A stretch of DNA of 64,000 nt. Source: Helichrysum umbraculigerum. Its lineage: Eukaryota > Streptophyta > Magnoliopsida > Asterales > Asteraceae. Under the pieces are notes generated by a model that did no database searches, was not told the origin of the DNA, and saw only the letters and a program-made list of their open reading frames with translations. The stretch is from positions 9,923,001 through 9,987,000 of the forward strand of contig CATIUR010000004.1 in the NCBI GenBank assembly GCA_949592205.1, read 5' to 3'. Shown piece after piece: positions 12,801-21,673 of the stretch. The position numbers were made by a program, and so were the translations under genes. How positions within the stretch are numbered: position 1 is the stretch's first letter; the number at the start of each line of letters is the position of its first letter.

Positions 12801-13284
12801 TTTCCACATCACGCAACCAGTCTAAGGTAACCGTAGGATCCGGACTTCCAGAGTAAGAGGATGGTTTACTAGACATGAAGGTTTTGAGAGAACATCCTTT
12901 CTTCGACACCTGAAAGGGTGGAAACAATTGTGCCTGATAACCAGTCGATCCAAATGAAGAAAACGGAATTGATGACTGAAAATCATAACCCTGCTGCTGT
13001 TGTTGTGAAACATAAGGAAAAGTAACCGGAATCCGAGTAGAAGCAGTAATGGGAGGGGTAGTAGTAGCAACATGAGAATAAGTAGGAATGGACCGTTGAG
13101 AAGACCCTGCACGTTCTCTCTCAAGTTCTACTACACGGTTCTCTAATCTTAATATATACTCTTGACTAGTTTCAACTTCAGTATTTACCGGATTCGAAGT
13201 ACCATTATGATCCACATCTTCTGGGGCGGAGTGAACAGTCGAGACATTATAGAGAGTACGGGGTGGTTGCTCATTTTCTGCCAT
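9807..13284 (-). pseudogene. Decayed gag-pol of element B, lacking integrase
   Basis: The frame begins at the ATG at 13284. Gag includes the conserved stretch around WWDSITAHF. CCHC-type knuckles follow (CMKCGVLGHNASDC, CWTCHKEGHRAGDC), then an aspartic protease with LFDSGANCSF and VLGMDWLS. Reverse transcriptase has FIDDILIYSK as its catalytic centre. RNase H includes VYFDASHTGLGG and VVADALSR. Defects are an in-frame TAA at 12304-12306 between gag and the knuckles, an in-frame TAA at 11611-11613 after the protease, and one extra C in the run at 11239-11243 that shifts the frame just before RT. The usual DYREL is changed to DYWEL. The frame ends at 9807, right after the first part of the integrase zinc-binding region (HKSRLSIHPGS), and the integrase core is absent. 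It is not functional. Confidence 0.9.
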
Positions 13285-13439
13285 CTGTCATCACAACACA
13301 TCTCAACACTTATTAATTGTTAGCACTAATATACTAACTTCTTTCACTCTATAGCTAATCCCACAACCCGAAATGTTCGACAACTCGACACTAGATTTGG
13401 GATTAAACACTCTAAGTTGTTCAATTCGCCCAAATCTAA

Positions 13440-13451
13440 GCTCTGATACCA
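13440..13451 (-). other. Primer-binding site of element B
   Basis: On the minus strand this reads TGGTATCAGAGC, complementary to the 3' end of plant initiator tRNA-Met, three bases downstream of the LTR end at 13455. It shows that the partial LTR to its right is the 5' LTR of the gag-pol to its left. Confidence 0.9.
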
Positions 13452-13454
13452 ACT

Positions 13455-13590
13455 TATAACGCCCCTAATTTTAAGCACATTTTTTTTTTTAAAACATCGC
13501 GGAAGCAATATCCCATATATATATAACCCTGAACTATCCAAAATACATATAATCATTTACATAAGTATTTCGTTGTATAACTACACAATT
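13455..13590 (-). repeat. 5' LTR of element B, downstream fragment
   Basis: It begins TATAACGCCCC on the plus strand, like the TATAAAACCCC of A. It is cut at 13590, where element C inserted, and resumes at 24179. The CAATT at 13586-13590 is the left copy of the target duplication of C. Confidence 0.85.
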
Positions 13591-16090
13591 TGTAACACCC
13601 CCAAATTTGATGATTTGCGGAAGCTTGATTTGGGTGTTACTAATCAATAACAAGGCACAAAGATATATAGTAAACGACTCTATATGCGTCGTTTTAACAA
13701 AATATATTGATAACTGAAATGTTTACAACAATTAAAGCTTTACATAGCTCGAGTTTAAATAAAATGAGATTTCAGTACATATGTACTTGTACAAAATATA
13801 CTAATGCAAGAAAATCTCAATCGTCTGTATGCTGACTCGAGCTAAAGTCCTGAAGCAGAAACATCCTACTGCTGGGTACCTGCGATATATGCTAAAAGGT
13901 CAGCTATAAAGCTGGTGAGCTCACAGGTTTGAAATCAAGTAATATCGTATGAACCGCAAGATTTAAATAATGAATTGCATCCAGCAATTAAATAATGAAT
14001 TGCATCCAGCAATTAAATGATAATAATCGTGTATACAGCCATGAGCACATAGTTGAGCTTAACTCGAGGGCCGGGTCCCCTATAGAGAATTCCGGGCGAG
14101 GTGCCTCCACGAGTGCCTAATCAACACTCGTCTTCCCAAATATTAGTACATCCGTTTACCCGGTTAGTGCTTGCTAACCCGGATGAGGTGGGTCAATCCT
14201 ATATGGTACCATATACTAATATTCACGCTACAACGTATTAACAACTATGTTGACGGAGGACTTTAAATGATTAGTTTCGAAAAACTCATGTAGTATGTGA
14301 AATGTTTGTACTTGCGTTCACATGTAAAAGTTGAGCAATATATCACACCCCTGAGTAAAACAGTAAAAGAGGGGCTATGAGACTCACCTGAGTCTGAAAG
14401 CGTTTAAACAAACGTAAGTTGATTAGCCGAGTATGAAGTCCAAAGACTTGTAACCTGAGGGTGTCCACGACACGCGATGGTTATAAACATGATTGGGTAT
14501 CTCAAAAGATCACCCTTGTAGTTGTTACACAACTATATATATGTCCAAATTACTACGATTTGGTTGATTTGTTAAGTGTTTGAAAACATGTACGGCCCGT
14601 TGGTGACGGATTTGTAATAATAATCTCAACTATTATTATTTTGATTTCGTGGCGTTTTACTTGAAAAATGTGTTTTGATTGTGTTTTAGAAGCCGTTACG
14701 GAATCTAAGTACGGGGGTCCGGGGGCAGCGCCCCTGGTAGCGGGGTCCAAGGGGCGGCAGCCCCTGGCTGGGGTCGAGCTGCCAGGTCAGCTTGGAAAAT
14801 TTTTATTTCTACTATATTGCTTTGACGAAAAACGCATCTGGGATCTGAATTCGGGTAAAGTCGAGTGATAAATTTCGAGTCTCGACACTTAGTAAAAATC
14901 TGAGTTTTCTGTGTTTTGCGACACAATATGCGACACAAAAGTGGTTATGCGACACAAGGGTTGTGTCGCATAGGAATGCGACACAATGTCTATGCGACAC
15001 AATGGTTGTGTCGCATAGATGCGAGATGCTGATTCAACAGCGACATAGTGATTGTGTCGTATGGAGTTTGCGACATAGTGGTTGTGTCGCAAGACTTGCG
15101 ACACTAATTATTGGGTACGACATAAGGTACGACACAGGGATTTTATGCGACACAAAGGCCAAAATACGACACAACATGCGACACAAGGCTTGTGTCGCAT
15201 GGATGAACACCAGCCCAGAAAGTCCGGCTGTTAATGTTTTTCCGGCCAAAATTCCGTTTTAAACTCGTTTTTAAGCTATGAAATCGTGTTATATACTTAG
15301 TAAGGGACATATATATGTTATATAAACAACCACAAGTGAAAAATACTAAGATTCGAGAGATTTCGGGATTTTGTCGGAAACTTACAAGTTGCCGAAATGG
15401 AAATCCGGAAGGATAGAAATGTAGATCGTCGCGAGGTGGTCGTGAATCTCTAAAAATCTTGGTGATTCGAGCGCGTATAATGGTGTTATTTGCGGTTTTA
15501 GTGATTTGTGGTATTTTGGTGGTTTTGGAGAAAAATAAGAGAAGAGAGAGAGAGAGATGATAGAGAAATGAGAAAAGTGAGTGGGAGGTGGGGGTTATCC
15601 CCACTTTTCAGTTTGTGCCCCGCGTTCCGCGTGGTGTTCGTTTTCTCCGTCTTTTAATCGTTAAACAATTATTTTACATTTTAATTATAAGTTTTAAAAT
15701 AAAATTTATTACGCGATTGTTTTAGTTAAATACTTTACAAATCAATTTATATTTGAGTTATAAAATGTAAGTTTGTTTATTTAGTTTGCGCGTTTTAATA
15801 TTTTAAATCGTGTAAGTTCTGTTTGTACGATACGAATGAATACGAAATATTATCACAATAATATTTTTGACATAAAAGCGTTATTTAATAAAGTTGGTCA
15901 CCAACGTCCGTATTAAATTGAATCGAAATACATTCGATTTAAATTGCGTACGATTTAACCAAATCGCATTTTCGTATATATTCAACAATATATATAATTC
16001 GATACATTAATTAGCCTAACACAGAACTAATTACATGTATTAACGTATGATTAGGCACTAATTACTAGTCCTAATTTGGCGGGTGTTACA
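13591..16090 (-). repeat. 3' LTR of element C (2500 bp)
   Basis: A constant offset of 8083 bases relates it to 21674-24173. It contains a perfect 25-bp tandem duplication (about 13966-14015, words AATGAATTGCATCCAGCAAT), a GC-rich patch at 14715-14790, and the TGCGACACAA array. Frames inside it (for example 15143-15604) recur in the other LTR but match nothing recognised. Confidence 0.95.
14917..15200. repeat. Array of TGCGACACAA / TTGTGTCGCA words in the 3' LTR of C
   Basis: About eighteen copies or variants of the 10-mer TGCGACACAA lie in both orientations within 284 bp. Several form adjacent inverted pairs such as TGCGACACAA-GGG-TTGTGTCGCA. They would fold into short hairpins in RNA. The same array is in the other LTR at 23000-23283. 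Confidence 0.9.
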
Positions 16091-16101
16091 TTCTCCCCCT
16101 G
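16091..16101 (-). other. Polypurine tract of element C
   Basis: The minus strand reads CAGGGGGAGAA directly against the 3' LTR, as expected for the plus-strand primer. Confidence 0.9.
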
Positions 16102-16124
16102 TTAGAAGAATTTCGTCCCGAAAT

Positions 16125-19100
16125 TTAGTTCGAAGTCGTGTTTGATGTAGAATCAGTGAAAAGTTGAGGATATTTGAGTCGCATTTGGTCTTCCCGTTCC
16201 CAGGTGAATTCCGGACCACGCCGCGAATTCCATCTGACCTTTACGATGGGAATACGACTTTGCTTCAGTTGTTTGACCTCACGGTCCATAATCTCAGCGG
16301 GTTCCTCAACGAAGTGGAGTTTATCGTCAACACGAATTTCATCTAGTGGGATAATAAGTGTCTCATCAGACAGACACTTCTTCAGATTCGAAATATGAAA
16401 AGTGGGGTGCACGCTGCTGAGTTCGGATGGCAGCTGCAATCGATAAGCTACGGGGCCAATCCGTTCGAGGATCTCAAAAGGCCCGATATACCTGGGATTT
16501 AACTTCCCGCGTTTGCCAAAACGGATGACGCCTTTCCAAGGCGATACTTTTAAGAGTACTCGATCCCCAACTTGGAACTCGAGTGGTTTGCGTCTCACGT
16601 CAGCATAACTTTTCTGACGATCACGTGCGGCTTTGAGTCGGTTTTGGATTTCCACAATTTTCTCAGTGGTGGCGTGTATGAGTTCAGGACCAGTGAGTTG
16701 ACTATCTCCCACTTCAGTCCAACAGATCGGTGATCGGCACTTACGATCGTACAGTGCCTCAAAAGGTGCAGCCTTAATGCTGGCGTGATAACTGTTATTG
16801 TACGAGAATTCGCACAACGGTAGATGTTTTTCCCAGTTTGTACCGAAATCAACTACGCAGGCGCGTAGCATATCTTCCAGGGTTTGGATGGTTCGTTCAC
16901 TTTGGCCGTCGGTTTGAGGATGGTATGCGGTACTCATGTCAAGGCGAGTACCCAAAGCTTTCTGAAGTGATTGCCAAAAACGAGAAGTGAAACGGGCATC
17001 TCTGTCAGAGATGATCGAGATTGGAACGCCGTGATGAGAAACGATTTCCTTGATATAGATTTGTGTAAGACGTTCCATTTTATCGTTTTCCTTGATTGCC
17101 AGGAAATGAGCAGATTTGGTGAGACGATCGACGATCACCCAAATGGTATCGCAACCGTTCGACGACTTTGGTAGTTTGGTTATGAAATCCATGGCAATTT
17201 GTTCCCATTTCCATTCAGGGATTTCAGGTTGTTGGAGTAAACCAGGAGGTTTCTGATGTTCGGTTTTGACTTTCGAGCAAGTAAGACATTTGCTGACATA
17301 AGTGGCGATTTCGGCTTTCATGTTCGGCCACCAATAAAATTCCTTGATTCCGTGGTACATCTTATCGGATCCCGGATGGATAGAATATTTGGACTTGTGA
17401 GCCTCATCCATCACCAAGTCTCGTAAGTTCCCGAAATTAGGCAACCAGATTCGGTTTGAGAAATGCCTAATCCCGTTAGATTTGATTTCAAATTGTTTGT
17501 CAATACCCCGTAAGGCTTCATTTTTGATGTTTTCAGGTTTCAAGGCTTCGATCTGAGCGGTATGAATCTGAATGGTAAGATCGTTGTGAATGGTCATACT
17601 GAGAACTCGGACTCGAAGTGGTTTTGGTCGTTCCTTTCGACTAAGGGCATCGGCTACAACATTTGCCTTCCCTGGATGGTACTTGATCTCGCAGTCGTAA
17701 TCGGTAAGCAACTCGACCCATCGACGTTGCCTCATATTGAGATCCTTCTGATCGAATATATGTTGGAGACTTTTGTGATCGGTAAAGATTGTGCACTTAG
17801 TGCCGTAGAGATAATGTCTCCAGATTTTGAGAGCAAAAACGACAGCTCCAAGTTCGAGATCATCAGTGGTGTAGTTCTTTTCGTGAATTTTTAGCTGTCG
17901 TGAGGCATAAGCAATGACTTTATCTCGTTGCATCAGTACGCAACCGAGACCTTGGTGAGAGGCATCGCAGTATACCACGAAGTCATCGGTGCCTTCGGGT
18001 AAGGATAAAATTGGAGCACTGCAAAGCTTTTGTTTCAGAAGTTGGATGGCTGACTCTTGTTTATCGGTCCAATCGAACCTCTTGTCCTTCTGAGTCAGTG
18101 TCGTGAGTGGTTGAGCTATTTTGGAGAAATTTTCGATAAATCGCCGATAGTACCCAGCAAGACCCAAGAATTGTCGTACTTCAGTTGCAGAGGTGGGTGC
18201 TTGCCAGTCTTTGATAGCCTCGATTTTTGATGGGTCAACGTGAATTCCCTGACTGTCGATCACGTGACCAAGGAATTGAACTGTTTGAATCCAGAACTCA
18301 CACTTAGAGAATTTGGCGTAAAGCTCCTCGTGTCTAAGTAGTTCAAGGATGGTTTTGAGGTGTTGCGCATGTTCTTGCTCGTTGCGCGAGTAAATGAGTA
18401 TGTCATCAATAAAGACGATGACAAACTTATCGAGGTACGGTTTGCACACCCGGTTCATGAGGTCCATGAATACAGCCGGTGCGTTGGTTAGACCGAAGGG
18501 CATCACTTGGAATTCGTAGTGCCCGTAACGAGTTCTGAAAGCAGTTTTCGGAATATCGGTGTCGCGAACTCGTAACTGATGATAGCCAGATCGTAGGTCG
18601 ATTTTTGAGTAGAAACTTAAACCCTGAAGTTGGTCGAATAAATCATCAATGCGAGGAAGTGGATAACGGTTCTTGACGGTCAATTTGTTCAACTCTCGAT
18701 AGTCGATGCACATTCTGAATGAACCGTCCTTCTTTTTAACAAATAAGACCGGAGCTCCCCAAGGTGAAGAACTCGGTCTAATGAATCCTCTATCCAGGAG
18801 TTCCTGTAACTGAGCGGACAACTCCTGAAGTTCGGATGGGGCTAAACGATACGGTGCACGGGCCACCGGTGCTGCACCCGGCACGAGATCAATTGAGAAC
18901 TCAACCTGTCTAGGTGGAGGTAAACCAGGTAGTTCTTCCGAAAAGACTTCGGGAAAGTCTCTAACAATTGGCACATCCTCAAGTCGCTTCTCCTCCGACT
19001 TCTTCTCTGTGATGTGTGCGAGTATTGCAGGGTAACCCTTTCTCAGGAATTTTCGGGTTTTTAAGCAAGAGATGATATTGAGTCCCGTCCCACCGGTCTC

Positions 19101-20570
19101 CCCCTGTATGATCAAGGTTCCACCGGCAGTGAGTGGAATGCGGACGATCTTATCGTAACAAACGATTTCTGCTCGGTGTTTGGACAACCAGTCCATTCCA
19201 ATGATGACGTCAAAACTCCCGATTTCAATGGGTACAAGGTCGATGGAAAAGGTTTCGTCAGCAAGGTTTAAAGTGCAATTAGGTATCACACTATTGGTTT
19301 CTATAAGTTTCCCATTTGCTAGCTCTACAGTGTACTTAACATCTAAGGCAACAGGATTGATGTCAAGTAGTGGGTAAAAGTCATCAGAGATAAAGCTTCT
19401 ATCAGCACCAGTATCAAATAGAACAGAAGCATGTAAGTTGTTGAGGAGGAACATACCCGAGACCACGTTCGGGTCTTGGCGGGCGTCCCCAGATTTGATG
19501 ACGAAGGCTCTGCTTCGGGTGTTGTTGTTGTTGCTGTTGCGGTTGTTGTTGTTGTTCTTCAGCTTTAGGCATGTGTCCCTGAAATGCCCTGGTTTCCCAC
19601 ACTCAAAGCAGACTTTGGGTGGTCTGGTGTTGTTGTTGGAATTGTTGTTGGCAGGAGAATTGCAATCTTTGGTGAGATGGCCGTACCTCTTGCAATTGTT
19701 GCAAAAGGGGCCACAGGAGCCTTCATGATGACGGCTGCACTTGGAACAATAGGGTTTGTTCCCAGTGTAGCCCCGTGTGATGTCAGTGGTGGTGTTGTAG
19801 GCTTTGATGGTGTCGGGTTTCTTGTTTTGTTGGTTGGAGTGGTTGTTGTGGTAGTCAGACCACTTTCGTTTGTTGTTTTGAGAGGATGAAGTGGGTGGTT
19901 CAGAATCTTGGCTCATGGACATCAGGTCTTGGGCCAATAGGATTGCACCGTCAATGGTGGTTTGGTTGGAAGAGGCAACATGCCCCCGAACAGGCTCAGG
20001 AAGGCCAAGGATGTACTTCCTGATTTTATCAGGTTCGGTGCTTACCATAGCTGGGCGGAGGGCGGCAAGTTGTTGGAACCTGGTGGTATAACCATCGATA
20101 TCACCACCCTGAACCTTTAGGTTCCAGAACTCCTCGTCTAGCTTTTGGAGTTTGGCGATTGAGCAGTATTTGGCAGTGAGTTTTGCTTTCAAATCCTCCC
20201 AAGAGAGTTGGTAGGCAATGTCAGCACCCACTGATTGGGTATATGAGTTCCACCAAGAGTGGTCATCATCTTTGAGAGAGCAGGTGGCGAAGTTTACTTT
20301 GTCGTTCTCCGCGCATTTGCTGACACGGAAAACAGTTTCCATCTTTTCGAACCATCTGATCAGTCCGATGGCTCCTTCAGAACCCTTGAAACTGGAGGGT
20401 TTGCAGCTTTGAAAGTCCTTGTAAGAACAAGGTTTAGCAGTAGTGGTTTCAGCGGCATCGCTGTTTCTGGTGGAATTTTGAGGGGTATTCCGAGCCAAGG
20501 CTTCAGTAACAGCCTGGGTTATAAGAGATGTAAGCTGAGCATCGGTGTATGGTCTTGACTTTGGCGGCAT
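16125..20570 (-). CDS. Intact Gag-Pol polyprotein of chromovirus C
   Basis: A single 1481-residue frame encodes all retrotransposition enzymes. Gag occupies about residues 45-220. CCHC knuckles are at 290-303 (CNNCKRYGHLTKDC) and 321-334 (CFECGKPGHFRDTC), with a Cys/His-rich stretch at 275-286 just before. The aspartic protease has FDTGAD near 385-390 and IIGMDWLS near 456. Reverse transcriptase is about 570-800, with FIDDILIYS at 720-728. RNase H is about 865-980. The integrase zinc region has H1058, H1065, C1095 and C1098, and the catalytic triad is D1128, D1189 and E1225 with the usual 35-residue spacing. The C-terminal 60 residues (VEEPAEIMDREVKQLKQSRI onward) are chromodomain-like and end WEREDQMRLKYPQLF. 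Such tails target insertion to particular chromatin. No stop or frameshift was seen, so gag and pol are one fused frame, as usual in this clade. The start is the first ATG, 290 bp downstream of the small upstream ORF. Confidence 0.97.
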   Translation of the reverse strand: MPPKSRPYTDAQLTSLITQAVTEALARNTPQNSTRNSDAAETTTAKPCSYKDFQSCKPSSFKGSEGAIGLIRWFEKMETVFRVSKCAENDKVNFATCSLKDDDHSWWNSYTQSVGADIAYQLSWEDLKAKLTAKYCSIAKLQKLDEEFWNLKVQGGDIDGYTTRFQQLAALRPAMVSTEPDKIRKYILGLPEPVRGHVASSNQTTIDGAILLAQDLMSMSQDSEPPTSSSQNNKRKWSDYHNNHSNQQNKKPDTIKAYNTTTDITRGYTGNKPYCSKCSRHHEGSCGPFCNNCKRYGHLTKDCNSPANNNSNNNTRPPKVCFECGKPGHFRDTCLKLKNNNNNRNSNNNNTRSRAFVIKSGDARQDPNVVSGMFLLNNLHASVLFDTGADRSFISDDFYPLLDINPVALDVKYTVELANGKLIETNSVIPNCTLNLADETFSIDLVPIEIGSFDVIIGMDWLSKHRAEIVCYDKIVRIPLTAGGTLIIQGETGGTGLNIISCLKTRKFLRKGYPAILAHITEKKSEEKRLEDVPIVRDFPEVFSEELPGLPPPRQVEFSIDLVPGAAPVARAPYRLAPSELQELSAQLQELLDRGFIRPSSSPWGAPVLFVKKKDGSFRMCIDYRELNKLTVKNRYPLPRIDDLFDQLQGLSFYSKIDLRSGYHQLRVRDTDIPKTAFRTRYGHYEFQVMPFGLTNAPAVFMDLMNRVCKPYLDKFVIVFIDDILIYSRNEQEHAQHLKTILELLRHEELYAKFSKCEFWIQTVQFLGHVIDSQGIHVDPSKIEAIKDWQAPTSATEVRQFLGLAGYYRRFIENFSKIAQPLTTLTQKDKRFDWTDKQESAIQLLKQKLCSAPILSLPEGTDDFVVYCDASHQGLGCVLMQRDKVIAYASRQLKIHEKNYTTDDLELGAVVFALKIWRHYLYGTKCTIFTDHKSLQHIFDQKDLNMRQRRWVELLTDYDCEIKYHPGKANVVADALSRKERPKPLRVRVLSMTIHNDLTIQIHTAQIEALKPENIKNEALRGIDKQFEIKSNGIRHFSNRIWLPNFGNLRDLVMDEAHKSKYSIHPGSDKMYHGIKEFYWWPNMKAEIATYVSKCLTCSKVKTEHQKPPGLLQQPEIPEWKWEQIAMDFITKLPKSSNGCDTIWVIVDRLTKSAHFLAIKENDKMERLTQIYIKEIVSHHGVPISIISDRDARFTSRFWQSLQKALGTRLDMSTAYHPQTDGQSERTIQTLEDMLRACVVDFGTNWEKHLPLCEFSYNNSYHASIKAAPFEALYDRKCRSPICWTEVGDSQLTGPELIHATTEKIVEIQNRLKAARDRQKSYADVRRKPLEFQVGDRVLLKVSPWKGVIRFGKRGKLNPRYIGPFEILERIGPVAYRLQLPSELSSVHPTFHISNLKKCLSDETLIIPLDEIRVDDKLHFVEEPAEIMDREVKQLKQSRIPIVKVRWNSRRGPEFTWEREDQMRLKYPQLFTDSTSNTTSN

Positions 20571-20859
20571 GATTCTTCAATAAAAGAAATGAAGATACAT
20601 GAGATTTCGTCGGAAAGTTGTATTTGTTATAGATGTACATGTATAAAAGCAGTAATACATGACATCAATATGGAAAAATGACAATTAATATGAGTTGAAC
20701 AACAAGGAATATTTGATAGCTAATAAGAGTTCAAAGGTTACATCCTATGGATGTGTTACAAAAGGCGTCGGGAATTGTTACATCCGACCGAATTATAGAG
20801 TAGCGCGTAGATAGTTACTAGATTACAGGATAGATTACAAGACAAGGACTACACTAGCC

Positions 20860-21345
20860 TTAACGTAGATTAATTTGTTCCATCATCGTGACAAGACGGT
20901 CCACAGTGTTTGCAAGTCTGCTAGCTTGACGGGCGTTATCTTCTGCTAGTGCTAGTCGTTGCGTTAGTCCACGGGCATACTCTTCTGCTTCATGTGAACG
21001 CTGTTCACATTCTTCCATCCTTTGACGCAGGAGGGCATTTTCCACGCTTATCGCTATTACTTTGTTGCGAAGGACATCCATGTTGTTATTTGTGGTTTCA
21101 AGGTCGTCGGAGACTTGTTCGATGCGTTCAAGTGATGTAAGTCTCCAGTTTTCGTTCGTTTCCTGCAGCACGACATCCATGGTGCGAAGTCGCTGCTCGT
21201 GTTGGTTCACCCTAGCGGCTAAAGCCGGCAAGGTGAGGTGAGTAGGGTACGGGCCAGCTCGAGGCAACCTGGCGTTCCTCCTAGCTACCCTTGGGTTCTG
21301 CGACCCAGATTGAGAGCGAGATGAATTTGATGGTGTGTTTGCCAT
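20860..21345 (-). CDS. Extra 161-residue coiled-coil ORF upstream of gag in element C
   Basis: It lies between the primer site and gag on the same strand, where chromoviruses normally have only leader. The N-terminus is basic and Ser/Arg-rich (MANTPSNSSRSQSGSQNPRV). About residues 45-155 look helical with heptad-like spacing, as in VNQHEQRLRTMDVVLQ, SDDLETTNNNMDVLRNKV and LANTVDRLVTMMEQINLR. No catalytic motif is seen. The ATG at 21345 is the first in the frame, and the ORF ends 289 bp before gag. It could encode an RNA- or partner-binding accessory protein, or be a regulatory upstream ORF. I do not recognise it. No disabling change was seen. Confidence 0.6.
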   Translation of the reverse strand: MANTPSNSSRSQSGSQNPRVARRNARLPRAGPYPTHLTLPALAARVNQHEQRLRTMDVVLQETNENWRLTSLERIEQVSDDLETTNNNMDVLRNKVIAISVENALLRQRMEECEQRSHEAEEYARGLTQRLALAEDNARQASRLANTVDRLVTMMEQINLR

Positions 21346-21657
21346 TTCTGAGACAAAGCGTTAGTAAGATTGAGGCCTATATTCATATAGTTCCTATATA
21401 ATATAGCCTATTGAGTGTCTAGCATAAACATGTTTAACTCTCGGTTCGCTCGAGGTCAGAGTCTTCTATCGTACCCCGTTCAGCCATAACTACTTTCAGG
21501 TCTTACATCATCTTTGCTTAATTGTACATAGTTGATCAGGCTATGTTAAATTAAACTCGTATGATGTAATCGCTGAACCAGTTATACCTAATAAGGAATA
21601 CCACCTAATGGTCATAGTCTAGGCCCACTAAATGCAACCTAGTTCACTATAACCTTA

Positions 21658-21670
21658 GGCTTTGATACCA
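21658..21670 (-). other. Primer-binding site of element C
   Basis: The minus strand reads TGGTATCAAAGCC, three bases after the LTR end. It matches the usual initiator tRNA-Met site TGGTATCAGAGC with A for G at one position. Confidence 0.9.
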
Positions 21671-21673
21671 ATC

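Noticed and set aside
14917..15200. CRISPR-like array of short repeats
   Set aside because: The repeats lie in both orientations, the spacing is irregular, the sequence is within plant LTRs, and no cas genes are present.
15143..15604. 153-residue ORF in the LTR of C (also at 23226-23687)
   Set aside because: It lies in the LTR leader, has low-complexity composition, no recognised domain, and includes part of the hairpin array. It is duplicated only because the LTRs are.
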